Shown here piece after piece: positions 54,825 to 62,354 of a stretch of DNA of 64,000 bases. The position numbers were made by a program, and so were the translations under genes. This DNA comes from Solidesulfovibrio magneticus RS-1 (GTDB lineage Bacteria > Desulfobacterota > Desulfovibrionia > Desulfovibrionales > Desulfovibrionaceae): positions 3,563,501 through 3,627,500 of the forward strand of contig NC_012796.1 of assembly GCF_000010665.1 (NCBI RefSeq). Direction: 5' to 3'. The notes under the pieces were generated by a model, which was not told where the DNA came from, did no database searches, and saw nothing but the letters and a program-made list of their open reading frames with translations. How positions within the stretch are numbered: position 1 is the stretch's first letter; every line of letters begins with the position of its first letter.

Positions 54825-55559
54825 TTAAATAATTCTCTCAACAAACCCAGTGTTAAAGACAAAGATTTGTTGCAGCAGATGTTCGACCTCAATTCCATTG
54901 GATCTCAAGAAGGAGAAGTGTGGAGGCTGTATGTAATCCAGGAATCCAAGCTTAAAAAAAGTTTCCCCTGAATAAGCTGGCCAATCTCTATAGCCTGGAG
55001 AAGAATATTTATAAGCTTCAGTTAAAGTGATATTATACAAAACGCCGTTTATTCGGCTTAGTGGATTCCTTCCATCCGACCGATCTTTGACTATACGCAG
55101 CCTTGAATAAGCTACAGCAAGCGCTTCTTCCAAAAGCGGTTCGCGCTTTGATCCAAATAAGTATCGCTGAATGTCACAATTAAAGTGAAACAACTCGTGA
55201 TAATAGGTCTTATAGCAAACAAGTCTGGCCAAGCAGCATAAATCTTCCTTTGTCAAGTACAATGTCTGTTTTTTTCGACACCTAGCAACCAATGACCAGA
55301 AAAACTTACTAATACTATCCCGATATAAAGTAATGATACCAGGACTATGCATTGGATTATATGACCCGAGGAGAACGACTTCGGACAAACCACCATCCAC
55401 CTGTGATTGACCTTCAAAAACATCAATCGGTTGATTTAATATTTCGTCTAAACAATCACTATCAATCCTATCTAAAACAATAATTTCTCCCAGTTCAGCA
55501 ACGGGGAGTTCATTGATTTGTTCTATTAATTCTTTTGCTAATTTATCTGCAACATTCAT
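54825..55559 (-). CDS. putative zinc metallopeptidase with HELFH motif
   Basis: This 244-aa protein has YYHELFHFNCDIQ (His121, Glu122, His125), a HExxH zinc site. EEALAVAYSRL follows 19-20 residues later and could supply the third ligand Glu of a gluzincin. The protein is otherwise unlike peptidases I know, has no signal peptide and no membrane segment, and so acts in the cytoplasm. AGGAGA precedes the ATG. It lies 76 nt downstream of the WYL regulator on the same strand. Catalytic function is inferred from the motif only. Confidence 0.6.
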   Translation of the reverse strand: MNVADKLAKELIEQINELPVAELGEIIVLDRIDSDCLDEILNQPIDVFEGQSQVDGGLSEVVLLGSYNPMHSPGIITLYRDSISKFFWSLVARCRKKQTLYLTKEDLCCLARLVCYKTYYHELFHFNCDIQRYLFGSKREPLLEEALAVAYSRLRIVKDRSDGRNPLSRINGVLYNITLTEAYKYSSPGYRDWPAYSGETFFKLGFLDYIQPPHFSFLRSNGIEVEHLLQQIFVFNTGFVERII

Positions 55560-55635
55560 TACAAATCTCCTCTTGAATTATAATTATGCTTTGAACTGCG
55601 CAAATGACGTTCTAAGGTTGCTGGCCACAAAGAGA

Positions 55636-56631
55636 CTAGTAGGCGCTCAATGCTCTTTGAAGATCATATTTCAATTCTTCAGCTAGCTCTATTGGTTCTA
55701 GGAGCTTAGCGTCTGCGCCGAAACTTAATATCCATCTTTTTACGTCAAACCAACCCGATGTGTTGAGTTCTAAAATGATTGACCCGTCAGGACAACTAGT
55801 TTTAATTTGACTAGGAGACCAAGCTCTTTCGTCTATGTATTTAGCTTGACTAGATGAAAACCATATTTTCACAGAAATTGGATCATCAAATATAAATCCA
55901 AAAGAATTATTTAATAATTTTTCAGGATTGAATCCACGCGGGTATTTGTAATCTTTGTTAAGCAATGTTATTTTTTCAATCCGCTCAACTGCGATTGTCC
56001 GAACGTCTTTGTGATTGTTAAATCTAACAAATAGATACAACCCTCCGTTCTTGTAAAAAAAACAAAGAGGACTTATATCGTACTCAGCAGTATTGTCTTT
56101 TGAAAAGGAGTGATAAGATATTTTGCATTGCATTTTTGTAATAATCGCTTGATTAAGAACATCAATTATTTTTTCTTTTTCAGCATAATTTTTATCAAAA
56201 TCGCGGTTTTTAATATACATTTTTTCAATAGAATCTACCAATTCAGAAACCTTGAGCGTAGTCATTGATGCAATCTTTTCAAATGCGTTATTGATGTGCC
56301 CTTCTACCTGTGTCCCGTTTAAAATCGCAAAGTTAGTTTTCATCAAATAAAGTGCAATAATCTCTGGCAAAGAGAAAAATATACATGGAAACTTAGCACT
56401 TCCAACTCTTTTAACGTAATCATGGCTTACCTTGTAAGAAACTTTTTCTTCTCTATCTATTTCTACAACCTCAATTCCAAACTGCATTAAGATGTCAACG
56501 TTCCTTCGGGCGGTACGTTCATGAACGTCTAATATTTCAGCAATTTCACTATAGGTAGCCCCTTGCGGCCTAGCTAACAAATCAAAAGTCTCTATTATAC
56601 GAATAACGTTTTGACCACGGTTAATTGTCAT
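55636..56631 (-). CDS. WYL-domain transcriptional regulator
   Basis: This 331-aa protein has an N-terminal winged helix-turn-helix (ATYSEIAEILDVHERTARRN), a central WYL domain (about 165-240: ISYHSFSKDNTAEYDISPLC and GGLYLFVRFNNHKDVRTIAV) and a C-terminal WCX extension (ISVKIWFSSSQAKYIDERAW). WYL regulators sense nucleic acids or nucleotides and control many phage-defence loci. Its start overlaps the stop of the preceding 110-aa gene (ATGA), so both are made together. It heads a set of co-oriented genes through the nuclease pair. Confidence 0.92.
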   Translation of the reverse strand: MTINRGQNVIRIIETFDLLARPQGATYSEIAEILDVHERTARRNVDILMQFGIEVVEIDREEKVSYKVSHDYVKRVGSAKFPCIFFSLPEIIALYLMKTNFAILNGTQVEGHINNAFEKIASMTTLKVSELVDSIEKMYIKNRDFDKNYAEKEKIIDVLNQAIITKMQCKISYHSFSKDNTAEYDISPLCFFYKNGGLYLFVRFNNHKDVRTIAVERIEKITLLNKDYKYPRGFNPEKLLNNSFGFIFDDPISVKIWFSSSQAKYIDERAWSPSQIKTSCPDGSIILELNTSGWFDVKRWILSFGADAKLLEPIELAEELKYDLQRALSAY

Positions 56632-56960
56632 TTCAATTGCTCCCTAACTAAATTAACTGCGGCGAACAAGCGCTTCTTTTTAAACTTTGACGCTGCCATG
56701 TAATCAGAAGGTTCCGATCTAATTCCTTTGTTTATCTGACCTGAAGCAGCGACTAATGAAACGACACGACTAAAAGATGGATCAAATAACATTCTCGCAA
56801 ACTTCGTGGCATAGGTTTGCCCGGCATGGATATAAGCCAAATTTAAAGCCCTTAAGCTTTCATCAATTTTGCCGAAAATCTGGGGGTAATGCAAAAGATT
56901 TTTTACCCGAGCCAATTGTTCACTTGAAAGATAGACTTTAAGAAAAGTATCATCGTTCAT
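56628..56960 (-). CDS. 110-aa helical protein, partner of the WYL regulator
   Basis: The protein is helical and basic at its end (ASKFKKKRLFAAVNLVREQL), begins MNDDTFLKVYLSSEQLARVK and has no recognised domain. GGAGG lies 5 nt before ATG 56960; a GTG one codon earlier is too close to it. It is translationally coupled to the WYL regulator, which suggests a partner or antagonist of that regulator. Function unknown. Confidence 0.65.
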   Translation of the reverse strand: MNDDTFLKVYLSSEQLARVKNLLHYPQIFGKIDESLRALNLAYIHAGQTYATKFARMLFDPSFSRVVSLVAASGQINKGIRSEPSDYMAASKFKKKRLFAAVNLVREQLK

Positions 56961-57430
56961 CACGTCCTCCTTGCCTCACCCGATTGGTCAGGTGTGCTGG
57001 CTGAGAGGACCTTACGACGTGGTTTTGACAGATTAGGTCATAGCGCTTTTAAAATATATACTAATATTTTAATGCCTTGCCTGCTATTAAGATAATATTT
57101 TCGCCAACCAAAGGAGTTATCGTCCTTGCTAATGGAGGAAAAGAGACAGCAAGCTATCAAAGGACGTTTCCACTAGCGGCCCACCCAGCGCCGCCGGCCG
57201 AATCGGACATTGGGCCTAGGCGGCCCACCCTTGCGTTTTTTTGGGGGGGGGGGGAGGGGCCAGGGCATTCTAGCCCGCATGGGGAAAGCCCCAGGAAAAG
57301 ACCGTAGGCCGTGAATCCAACTGTTCAAAATTATTGGGTAACATCTACGCCCTAGATAGCTTGCTGATCAAGCCCCATGACGGCTAGGGTGATCACCGCA
57401 GACGGGGAGCAGACCACCATAGAGGATCAA
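56961..57430. other. intergenic region with promoter and a 12-G tract
   Basis: This 470-bp gap contains a putative plus-strand promoter (57025-57053), a GC-rich island from about 57175 to 57305, and T7G12 at 57236-57254. No convincing gene is seen; one short open frame here is rich in Pro/Gly and unsupported. Confidence 0.5.
57025..57053 (+). promoter_or_regulatory. putative sigma-70 promoter upstream of the DUF3024 gene
   Basis: A perfect TTGACA is followed at 17 bp by TTTAAA (or at 19 bp by TAAAAT). It points toward the DUF3024 gene about 380 bp away and away from the WYL gene set. Confidence 0.4.
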
Positions 57431-57784
57431 ATGGCCATCAGCGAATTCGAACAGCACCGGCTAGAAAGCATCCTGAAGAAATTCTGCGACGAGCAGGGGC
57501 CACCGGCCCATGTTCGTGATCAGCTTCAGTGGGGCTTCAGGATAGACCCTGAACAACAAACCATGGAGCTATTCGAAATCCGTCCCTATTTCATGGACGC
57601 CAGCCGGAAAATCGAAAGCAGGTTTGCCAAAGCGGCCTATGTGAAGACTTCCAAGATCTGGAAAGTCTACTGGATGCGCGGGACAGGCAAATGGACCAAG
57701 TATGATCCATGCCCGAAAGTGAAGACGATTGAAGAGTTCTTAAAAGTTGTGAAAGCAGATGAATTTCATTGTTTCCTTGGATGA
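57431..57784 (+). CDS. DUF3024 domain protein
   Basis: This 117-aa protein matches the DUF3024 pattern: ILKKFCDEQGPPAHVRDQLQ, WGFRIDPEQQTMELFEIRP, a WKVYWMRGTGKWTKYDP core and the C-terminal Asp-x-x-x-CFxG end (ADEFHCFLG). Family members are small, often mobile-element-associated proteins of unknown function. ATG 57431 with GAGG 5 nt upstream gives the normal length; an earlier in-frame ATG at 57377 lacks a ribosome site. The gene is more GC-rich than its neighbours, so it has a different origin from the rest of the element. Confidence 0.8.
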   Translation: MAISEFEQHRLESILKKFCDEQGPPAHVRDQLQWGFRIDPEQQTMELFEIRPYFMDASRKIESRFAKAAYVKTSKIWKVYWMRGTGKWTKYDPCPKVKTIEEFLKVVKADEFHCFLG

Positions 57785-57802
57785 TTATTAGCAGTCATAT
57801 AC

Positions 57803-58537
57803 TTACTTGGATTTACATTCTATTGCCTTACTTATTTCTCCAGTTCGCACAGCTCTTGAACGATGGACGTAAATATCATCAATGACAAATGAAAGGACTT
57901 CATAGACATCAAGAATATCTTTTTTCAACAACACCCCGCCATGCGCGGCCTCATTCCCAAGCCATTTAACTGCCATAAGTCGCATGGCCAATGATTCTTC
58001 AGAAGCTTTAAAAATTTCTATTCTTCTGTGAAGTTTTAACTTTGTTTTGTTGCCGTTTTTAGCATTAATTTCTCCCGAGACACCATTTTCGTCAAGAAAT
58101 CTTTCTACAGCATTTCGAGCATGTGCGCCAGCCGACAAAGTGTCGTTAAAGAAACTAGAGAAAGACAGGTTTAATTCCTCTGCTATCGTCGAAGGAGTAT
58201 TTTTAGGAATTTGAAATATTGGCAAAGGTGGAAAGAAAAATTTTGGAGTCAAAGTGTCGTGATAAGACCACCCGCTCGGCGATTGATCGTAAGCAGGTTC
58301 AGTTGAAGCAATTCCAGCAAAAGATATTGGGTACCTACATTCTTCGAATGTACATGCGAGAATTCCAGACACAACAAAATCACAGGATTCAGGGTCAACA
58401 TAGTCTATTTCTGCGCTTGCTTTCATAAAAATTGATTTAGGGACACATGCAAGTTTCCCTACTCCACATCGAGGACATACAATTTTTGTCTGCTCATTGG
58501 TCGTGAATTGTAAATTCAATATATAATTTCTATCCAT
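57803..58537 (-). CDS. DUF4145-type protein with N-terminal zinc ribbon
   Basis: This 244-aa protein has CPRCGVGKLACVP and later CDFVVSGILACTFEEC, Cys pairs consistent with a zinc ribbon. A helical DUF4145-like C-terminal half follows (SAGAHARNAVERFLDENGV, MAVKWLGNEAAHGGVLLKKD with the conserved GNEAAHG). DUF4145 is often fused to or encoded beside restriction or other defence enzymes. AGG at 8 nt precedes ATG 58537. It is followed upstream on the same strand by the Abi_C gene. Molecular role unknown. Confidence 0.75.
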   Translation of the reverse strand: MDRNYILNLQFTTNEQTKIVCPRCGVGKLACVPKSIFMKASAEIDYVDPESCDFVVSGILACTFEECRYPISFAGIASTEPAYDQSPSGWSYHDTLTPKFFFPPLPIFQIPKNTPSTIAEELNLSFSSFFNDTLSAGAHARNAVERFLDENGVSGEINAKNGNKTKLKLHRRIEIFKASEESLAMRLMAVKWLGNEAAHGGVLLKKDILDVYEVLSFVIDDIYVHRSRAVRTGEISKAIECKSK

Positions 58538-58670
58538 AGCACACACCTCATCTTACTTTCAATTTCATACGGCAAGCGAACAAGATCTCGAAATATGTTT
58601 ACTTAAAAAAACTATTGAAGAATTAACAAGCGTTGTCTAAAAAAGCTTGTCCATTGTTCGTTATATATAA

Positions 58671-59483
58671 TTAATTCTTTTCAGGAGGTGCAGTTCGTAT
58701 TTCATTTGTTTCTATAAGAAAACTTGCAAGTGCTGCACCGACTCCAACGACTAATCTCGCGTGCCGAGGTGAAATCCCAGAGTTTCGGATTTTTCCATGA
58801 CCAGTTCCATAAATATTGCGCAGTTCGTATATGCCTGTGACTACTTGCCCAAGGTTGCTTAAGATGCGACGAACAATCTCTGCACCTTTGACAGATTCAT
58901 GTATTTCCGATGGATCAAGTTTTAAATTCTTCTGTACTTTTTTAAGCAATTTTGGAAGGTCTTCTTTGCAATCACCATCGCCAAAACTCATCAAAACTGT
59001 CTTCATGACACTTTCAAGCATTTCTTTTGTTGAACCAACTGCAAGTTCTGGATCCGTTTCGATTGATTCGCGAATTCTTTGAATATGTTTCGACAAATTG
59101 AATGAATTGTCTAGGGCAACCTTCTCTGCAGCAGAAAGGCTAGGATGGATGTGCCCAAATAACTCTTCAAACAATTGCGGATCATTATTCTGAAGCCAGT
59201 CTTTTAGATTGCAATAATCTGCGAGAATATCGAAGTTCTTTTTGTCAAGATCGATTAATTGTCTAAGCACTCCTAAAACACAACCAGAATAGTCGTCATC
59301 TCCAAAACTAAGACTCCTAAGAAGTTTTGGATGAGAATTTATAATGTCTCTGTCATTTATAAGATATGTTACCTCATCCCAATTTTCGGAATCGAATTTT
59401 GAAACTATACAGCGCTTTAACGCGAGGACAGCCTTTGGCGAAATTCCTGGACTTAATGGGTTGCTAATTGCGTGATGACTCAC
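58671..59483 (-). CDS. abortive-infection protein with Abi_C-like C-terminus
   Basis: This 270-aa protein has a C-terminal domain of the Abi_C type: IVRRILSNLGQVVTGIYELR followed by NIYGTGHGK and ARLVVGVGAALASFLIET. The N-terminal 100 residues are helical without a known domain (WDEVTYLINDRDIINSHPKL). Proteins with this domain are linked to phage-abortive phenotypes. GTG 59483 behind AAGGGTGA was chosen; a GTG three codons earlier is possible. It and the DUF4145 gene, 133 nt apart and co-oriented, may form a unit. Confidence 0.75.
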   Translation of the reverse strand: MSHHAISNPLSPGISPKAVLALKRCIVSKFDSENWDEVTYLINDRDIINSHPKLLRSLSFGDDDYSGCVLGVLRQLIDLDKKNFDILADYCNLKDWLQNNDPQLFEELFGHIHPSLSAAEKVALDNSFNLSKHIQRIRESIETDPELAVGSTKEMLESVMKTVLMSFGDGDCKEDLPKLLKKVQKNLKLDPSEIHESVKGAEIVRRILSNLGQVVTGIYELRNIYGTGHGKIRNSGISPRHARLVVGVGAALASFLIETNEIRTAPPEKN

Positions 59484-60014
59484 TCGATTCACCCTTTTCG
59501 TGAAGAGTTATTATTTACAAACAGCATGTTACTTCTATATTTTTGTTTCTAAATGGTATCCAAAAAAGACTCGAAAAAAACAACTCAACTTAACCTCTAC
59601 ACTAACGACTGAGTATGTGTATCATAATTATTCCCATGATCAAGCAATTTTCCGTCCCTCTCTTAACTCGGTCAGCACGACGGGAACAGTACGAAAATGA
59701 ATCACCGATGAATCCCTTCCCCCAACGCGCAGACATCTGCGCACCACACGGTGCCTCACTACACCCTCATTTTACGGTTAATTTTCGACTTATTAGCCCG
59801 CCAGCCCCGGCAATCCAAAGTATCAAAATTCGGAGAATTCGACACATCAGCCCGGAATAATTTATGATTAACACATAGCTTGCGCTCAAAATCTTTCAAA
59901 TCGTGTCAACACACTGAAATTAATGAGTATGGTGGAACATTCTGCGCCGCCGTGGCCACTGAAAAGGAAAAGCAGGCAAAAAAGAGGGCGGATAAATCGA
60001 ATACTATCTCACGT
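59484..60014. other. intergenic region with partial R repeat copy 3
   Basis: About 530 bp without a gene. From 59699 to 60001 it contains a partial copy of the R repeat, with GCGCAGACATCTGCGC (59727-59742), ATCAAAATTCGGAGAATTCG and the end GGCGGATAAATCG. It stops before the tRNA terminator, so this is a truncated boundary inside element E2. Confidence 0.7.
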
Positions 60015-60521
60015 TTAAATACGGTCTGAACCTAAAACAGCGCACTCAATCCTAGCAGTTCTTTCATCAATAGACTTCAAGACAAGGTCATCTAGGACAA
60101 TGGTTTCTCGAGATTTAATCTCATTTGGAACAGTCAAGAACGACCTATTAATCATACCGCCATCGGCAGCTATCTCCACACACGATATTTCGATGTTCTT
60201 ATGAACCTTACCGGTTAAATTAGTCAACTGTATACGAGCTAAAGTTGTTTCCTGACATTGAGCGACATCCATTACCAAGGAAACATCCAACGCCCCTTTT
60301 CGTTCAGGCAATCCGACACTGCAAGCACCGACAACTATTGTCTCAATTCTTATCCCATCATCTAATACAGTCTTAGTCTTACTACTACCCAGAAACTTAC
60401 CAATCAAACTGTCATTTAACTCTGAAAACACCGCAAAAACAGCAACAACTGAAACCAAAACAATACCAAACAGATAAAAACTGGCATTATTTTGCGATGA
60501 ACTTTTAAATAACTTCTTCAT
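60015..60521 (-). CDS. membrane-anchored protein of unknown function
   Basis: This 168-aa protein has one N-terminal transmembrane segment (FYLFGIVLVSVVAVFAVFS) followed by a beta-rich extracytoplasmic domain with four Cys (VVGACSVGLPERKG, MDVAQCQETT, IEISCVEIAADGG, RIECAVLG). No family recognised. AGGA about 10 nt upstream of the ATG. It lies 139 nt downstream of the small exported protein on the same strand, and both face the periplasm. Confidence 0.6.
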   Translation of the reverse strand: MKKLFKSSSQNNASFYLFGIVLVSVVAVFAVFSELNDSLIGKFLGSSKTKTVLDDGIRIETIVVGACSVGLPERKGALDVSLVMDVAQCQETTLARIQLTNLTGKVHKNIEISCVEIAADGGMINRSFLTVPNEIKSRETIVLDDLVLKSIDERTARIECAVLGSDRI

Positions 60522-60660
60522 CTTCGAATATTCCTATAGACAACAAAAAGATGCAAATACACGCTGCTAAACCAAAAAAAAATAAAAATCTACCAGCACA
60601 CCAAAAACACGACAATGCAAGTCTTGATGATTTAAGTCGCCTACTGACCGACAATTCTTT

Positions 60661-60903
60661 CTAGTCACCAAGAAATTGAGCAATATCCTTTGAAATTGAA
60701 TCTTTAGTATCTTTTTCTTTCAAATCAATCACTCCAATCCTCTCTCCATTGTCTCCGCAAAGAATAATACGCCCCCCGTCTTCGAGCGTAACCATCCGTA
60801 CTTCGGGATTAAAAGCGTTTACCCCAGGATCCTGAGACCAGACACTCGCTGGTGCCAAGCAAACACAAATAACCATACTGAAAAAATAGAGAAATATGAA
60901 CAC
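60661..60903 (-). CDS. small exported protein of unknown function
   Basis: An 80-aa protein with a signal peptide (VFIFLYFFSMVICVCLAP, cleavage likely after VWSQ) and a mature part with one Cys (IILCGDNGERIGVID). GTG 60903 with AAGG 8 nt upstream is preferred; a TTG at 60918 is the alternative. It may be co-transcribed with the membrane-anchored protein downstream. Function unknown. Confidence 0.5.
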   Translation of the reverse strand: MFIFLYFFSMVICVCLAPASVWSQDPGVNAFNPEVRMVTLEDGGRIILCGDNGERIGVIDLKEKDTKDSISKDIAQFLGD

Positions 60904-60957
60904 TATTAGGGCCTTCAATGAGTTCTACTTACACGGGCAAAATGCCCTCACTGATTT

Positions 60958-61459
60958 GCCTTGTGCTCATAGAAAACGCAACGAAGAATTCGCAGCCGCA
61001 TCCCTAACGCAAAATGAACCGGTGCGCATAGCGGACAACACAGGGTAATGTCATTCCCGATGAATCCCTTCCCCCAACGCGCAGACGTCTGCGCACGGCA
61101 TGGTGCCTCACTACACCCTCATTTTCAGGTTCATTTTCGACGTATCAGCCCCGCCAGCCCCGGCATCCCAATGTATCAAAATTCGATGAATACGACGCAT
61201 CTTGCTGAAATTACAGATGATCCACGGAAGTTTTGCGTTCAAATTCGTTCAAAATTTTTCAACATACTGAAAATACAAATAAAAACATAGCTGCCCCTCG
61301 GTCGAAAAATAACGGGGAGACAAAACGGGTGAGGGGGGGGGCCGGATGACAGGGGGATTTGGAATTGCGGATAAATCGGGTCCGCCAACGATGCCAACAG
61401 GCACGACCCGCTGAACATAGAAAAAGGGGCCAGGACCATCGGTCCTAACCCCTTGAAAT
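60958..61459. repeat. R repeat, copy 4, with tRNA-Thr terminator
   Basis: No gene. It starts CTTGTGCTCATAGAAAACGC and follows copy 1 closely, with the palindrome GCGCAGACGTCTGCGC at 61079-61094 and GCGGATAAATCGGGTCCGCC. It ends in a tRNA terminator on the minus strand (61421-61452: GGGGTTAGGACC, loop GAT, GGTCCTGGCCCC, T5). It is the right end of element E2. Confidence 0.8.
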
Positions 61460-61504
61460 ACTGGAGCCAGCATGGAGACTCGAACTCCAGACCTGCTGAT
61501 TACG
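61460..61504 (-). other. attachment-site repeat: displaced 3' end of tRNA-Thr, boundary 3
   Basis: Identical to 48879-48923. It is bounded on the left by the tRNA terminator and on the right by the AT-rich end of the next element. No 5' half of a tRNA gene is present, so the intact tRNA-Thr(CGT) gene should lie to the right, beyond the window. Confidence 0.85.
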
Positions 61505-61551
61505 AAGACACAACCTTTGGCTCATCTTGTTGAATTAATTAGATTAATTTA

Positions 61552-61650
61552 GATTTTTGGCGCTATTTTTTGGCTAATAGCCAACAGCTCTTTTGGCAAA
61601 ACAATACGCATTTTTGGCGGTGTTTTTGGTTATTTTTTGGCATGTTGTGG
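61552..61650. repeat. TTTTTGGC direct-repeat array (copy 2)
   Basis: Same six octamers and spacing as 48970-49069, next to the third attachment site. Confidence 0.6.
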
Positions 61651-61746
61651 CAAACATGACTAGAATTTATCACAAACATCCGCCACCATCAAGTTTCGAG
61701 ATTGTAAATCAGTTCTTATGAATGGACGACAAACAAATTTTAAAGT

Positions 61747-61784
61747 AAAAAACGAGGCAGGCATTAGAAATCAATGCCCGCCTC
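61747..61784 (-). terminator. terminator of the zinc-ribbon gene (copy 2)
   Basis: Same stem as 49164-49201: GAGGCGGGCATT/AATGCCTGCCTC and a T-run on the minus strand. Confidence 0.75.
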
Positions 61785-61876
61785 CATGTAAATCAATGCT
61801 CAATCTACTGAAACAACCAAACTAACCAAAATAACCATTGACACAACTGAACAAATACATTCTGAAGAATCAACTA

Positions 61877-62233
61877 TCACTTAGAATGAACGAGATAAGA
61901 TTTCTTCATATACGCCGCTACAATATCATTGATATTTTGTCTCACACGAACAGACGAACCAGCACCACGATTAATTACTTCTGAAGATTCACTCCTACTG
62001 GTCTCGTTTTCAATGAGATTACTAGCTTCACAATTTAACACAGGTTCATTTTCTTTGCATTTTTTTTCAGCAACAACTGTATTTTCTACAGGAACATCAC
62101 GCTTACGATCAATCTCTTCAAAAATTGATTCAATAAATTTTTTATCGCCTAAATAACAACTCTTGCAATAACGATAGTGATGCCCACCAACAAAAGTAGC
62201 TCCACAACTAGCGCACTTATTCTTTACATACAT
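61877..62233 (-). CDS. small zinc-ribbon protein of the recombinase module (copy 2)
   Basis: This 118-aa protein equals the copy at 49294-49650 in its zinc ribbon (CASCGATFVGGHHYRYCKSC) and C-terminal 24 residues. It differs mainly in the middle (VPVENTVVAEKKCKENEPVL against VPGEKPVVDVKNCKENVSLI). Both frames are intact with no insertion or deletion, so the protein is under selection for its ends and length. Same context: between attachment site and IntA. Confidence 0.75.
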   Translation of the reverse strand: MYVKNKCASCGATFVGGHHYRYCKSCYLGDKKFIESIFEEIDRKRDVPVENTVVAEKKCKENEPVLNCEASNLIENETSRSESSEVINRGAGSSVRVRQNINDIVAAYMKKSYLVHSK

Positions 62234-62320
62234 AACAAATCCCTCTTAAGTAAGTTTTGAAATATAAAATTGACAATTTTTAATTCAAATAATCAGCGAA
62301 TCTATCAACGACATCAATTA

Positions 62321-62353
62321 GGGGCATCTTCCTACAAAGATGCCCCCCTTTTT
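62321..62353 (+). terminator. hairpin with T-run between recombinase and zinc-ribbon genes (copy 2)
   Basis: Identical to 49738-49770: GGGGCATCTT/AAGATGCCCC then CCTTTTT on the plus strand. Confidence 0.65.
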
Positions 62354-62354
62354 A

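Larger units (their letters stand above)
48924..61504. mobile_element. 12.6-kb integrated element E2 in a tRNA-Thr site
   Basis: It is bounded by identical 45-bp tRNA-Thr 3' ends. Near the left boundary lie a TTTTTGGC repeat array, a zinc-ribbon gene and two tyrosine recombinase genes; cargo follows: a 141-aa protein, the WYL-led gene set with two peptidases and a split nuclease, DUF3024, DUF4145, Abi_C and two small exported proteins. The right end carries the R repeat and tRNA terminator. No conjugation, replication or phage structural genes are seen, so mobility would depend on the recombinases alone or on a helper. Confidence 0.8.
61505..61876. other. non-coding left end of element E3
   Basis: About 370 bp without a gene, nearly identical to 48924-49293: AT-rich stretch, TTTTTGGC array (61552-61650) and terminator (61747-61784). 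Confidence 0.7.

Noticed and set aside
57077-57307. Open frame of 76 codons across the poly-G tract
   Set aside because: No ribosome site and composition dominated by the GC-rich island; nothing suggests translation.
51632-61000. CRISPR array or cas genes in the accessory region
   Set aside because: No regularly spaced 25-40-bp repeats and no Cas-like proteins were seen; the repeats present are dispersed or short octamers.
48924-61504. Prophage
   Set aside because: No terminase, portal, capsid, tail, lysis or replication genes are present; only recombinases and accessory genes.
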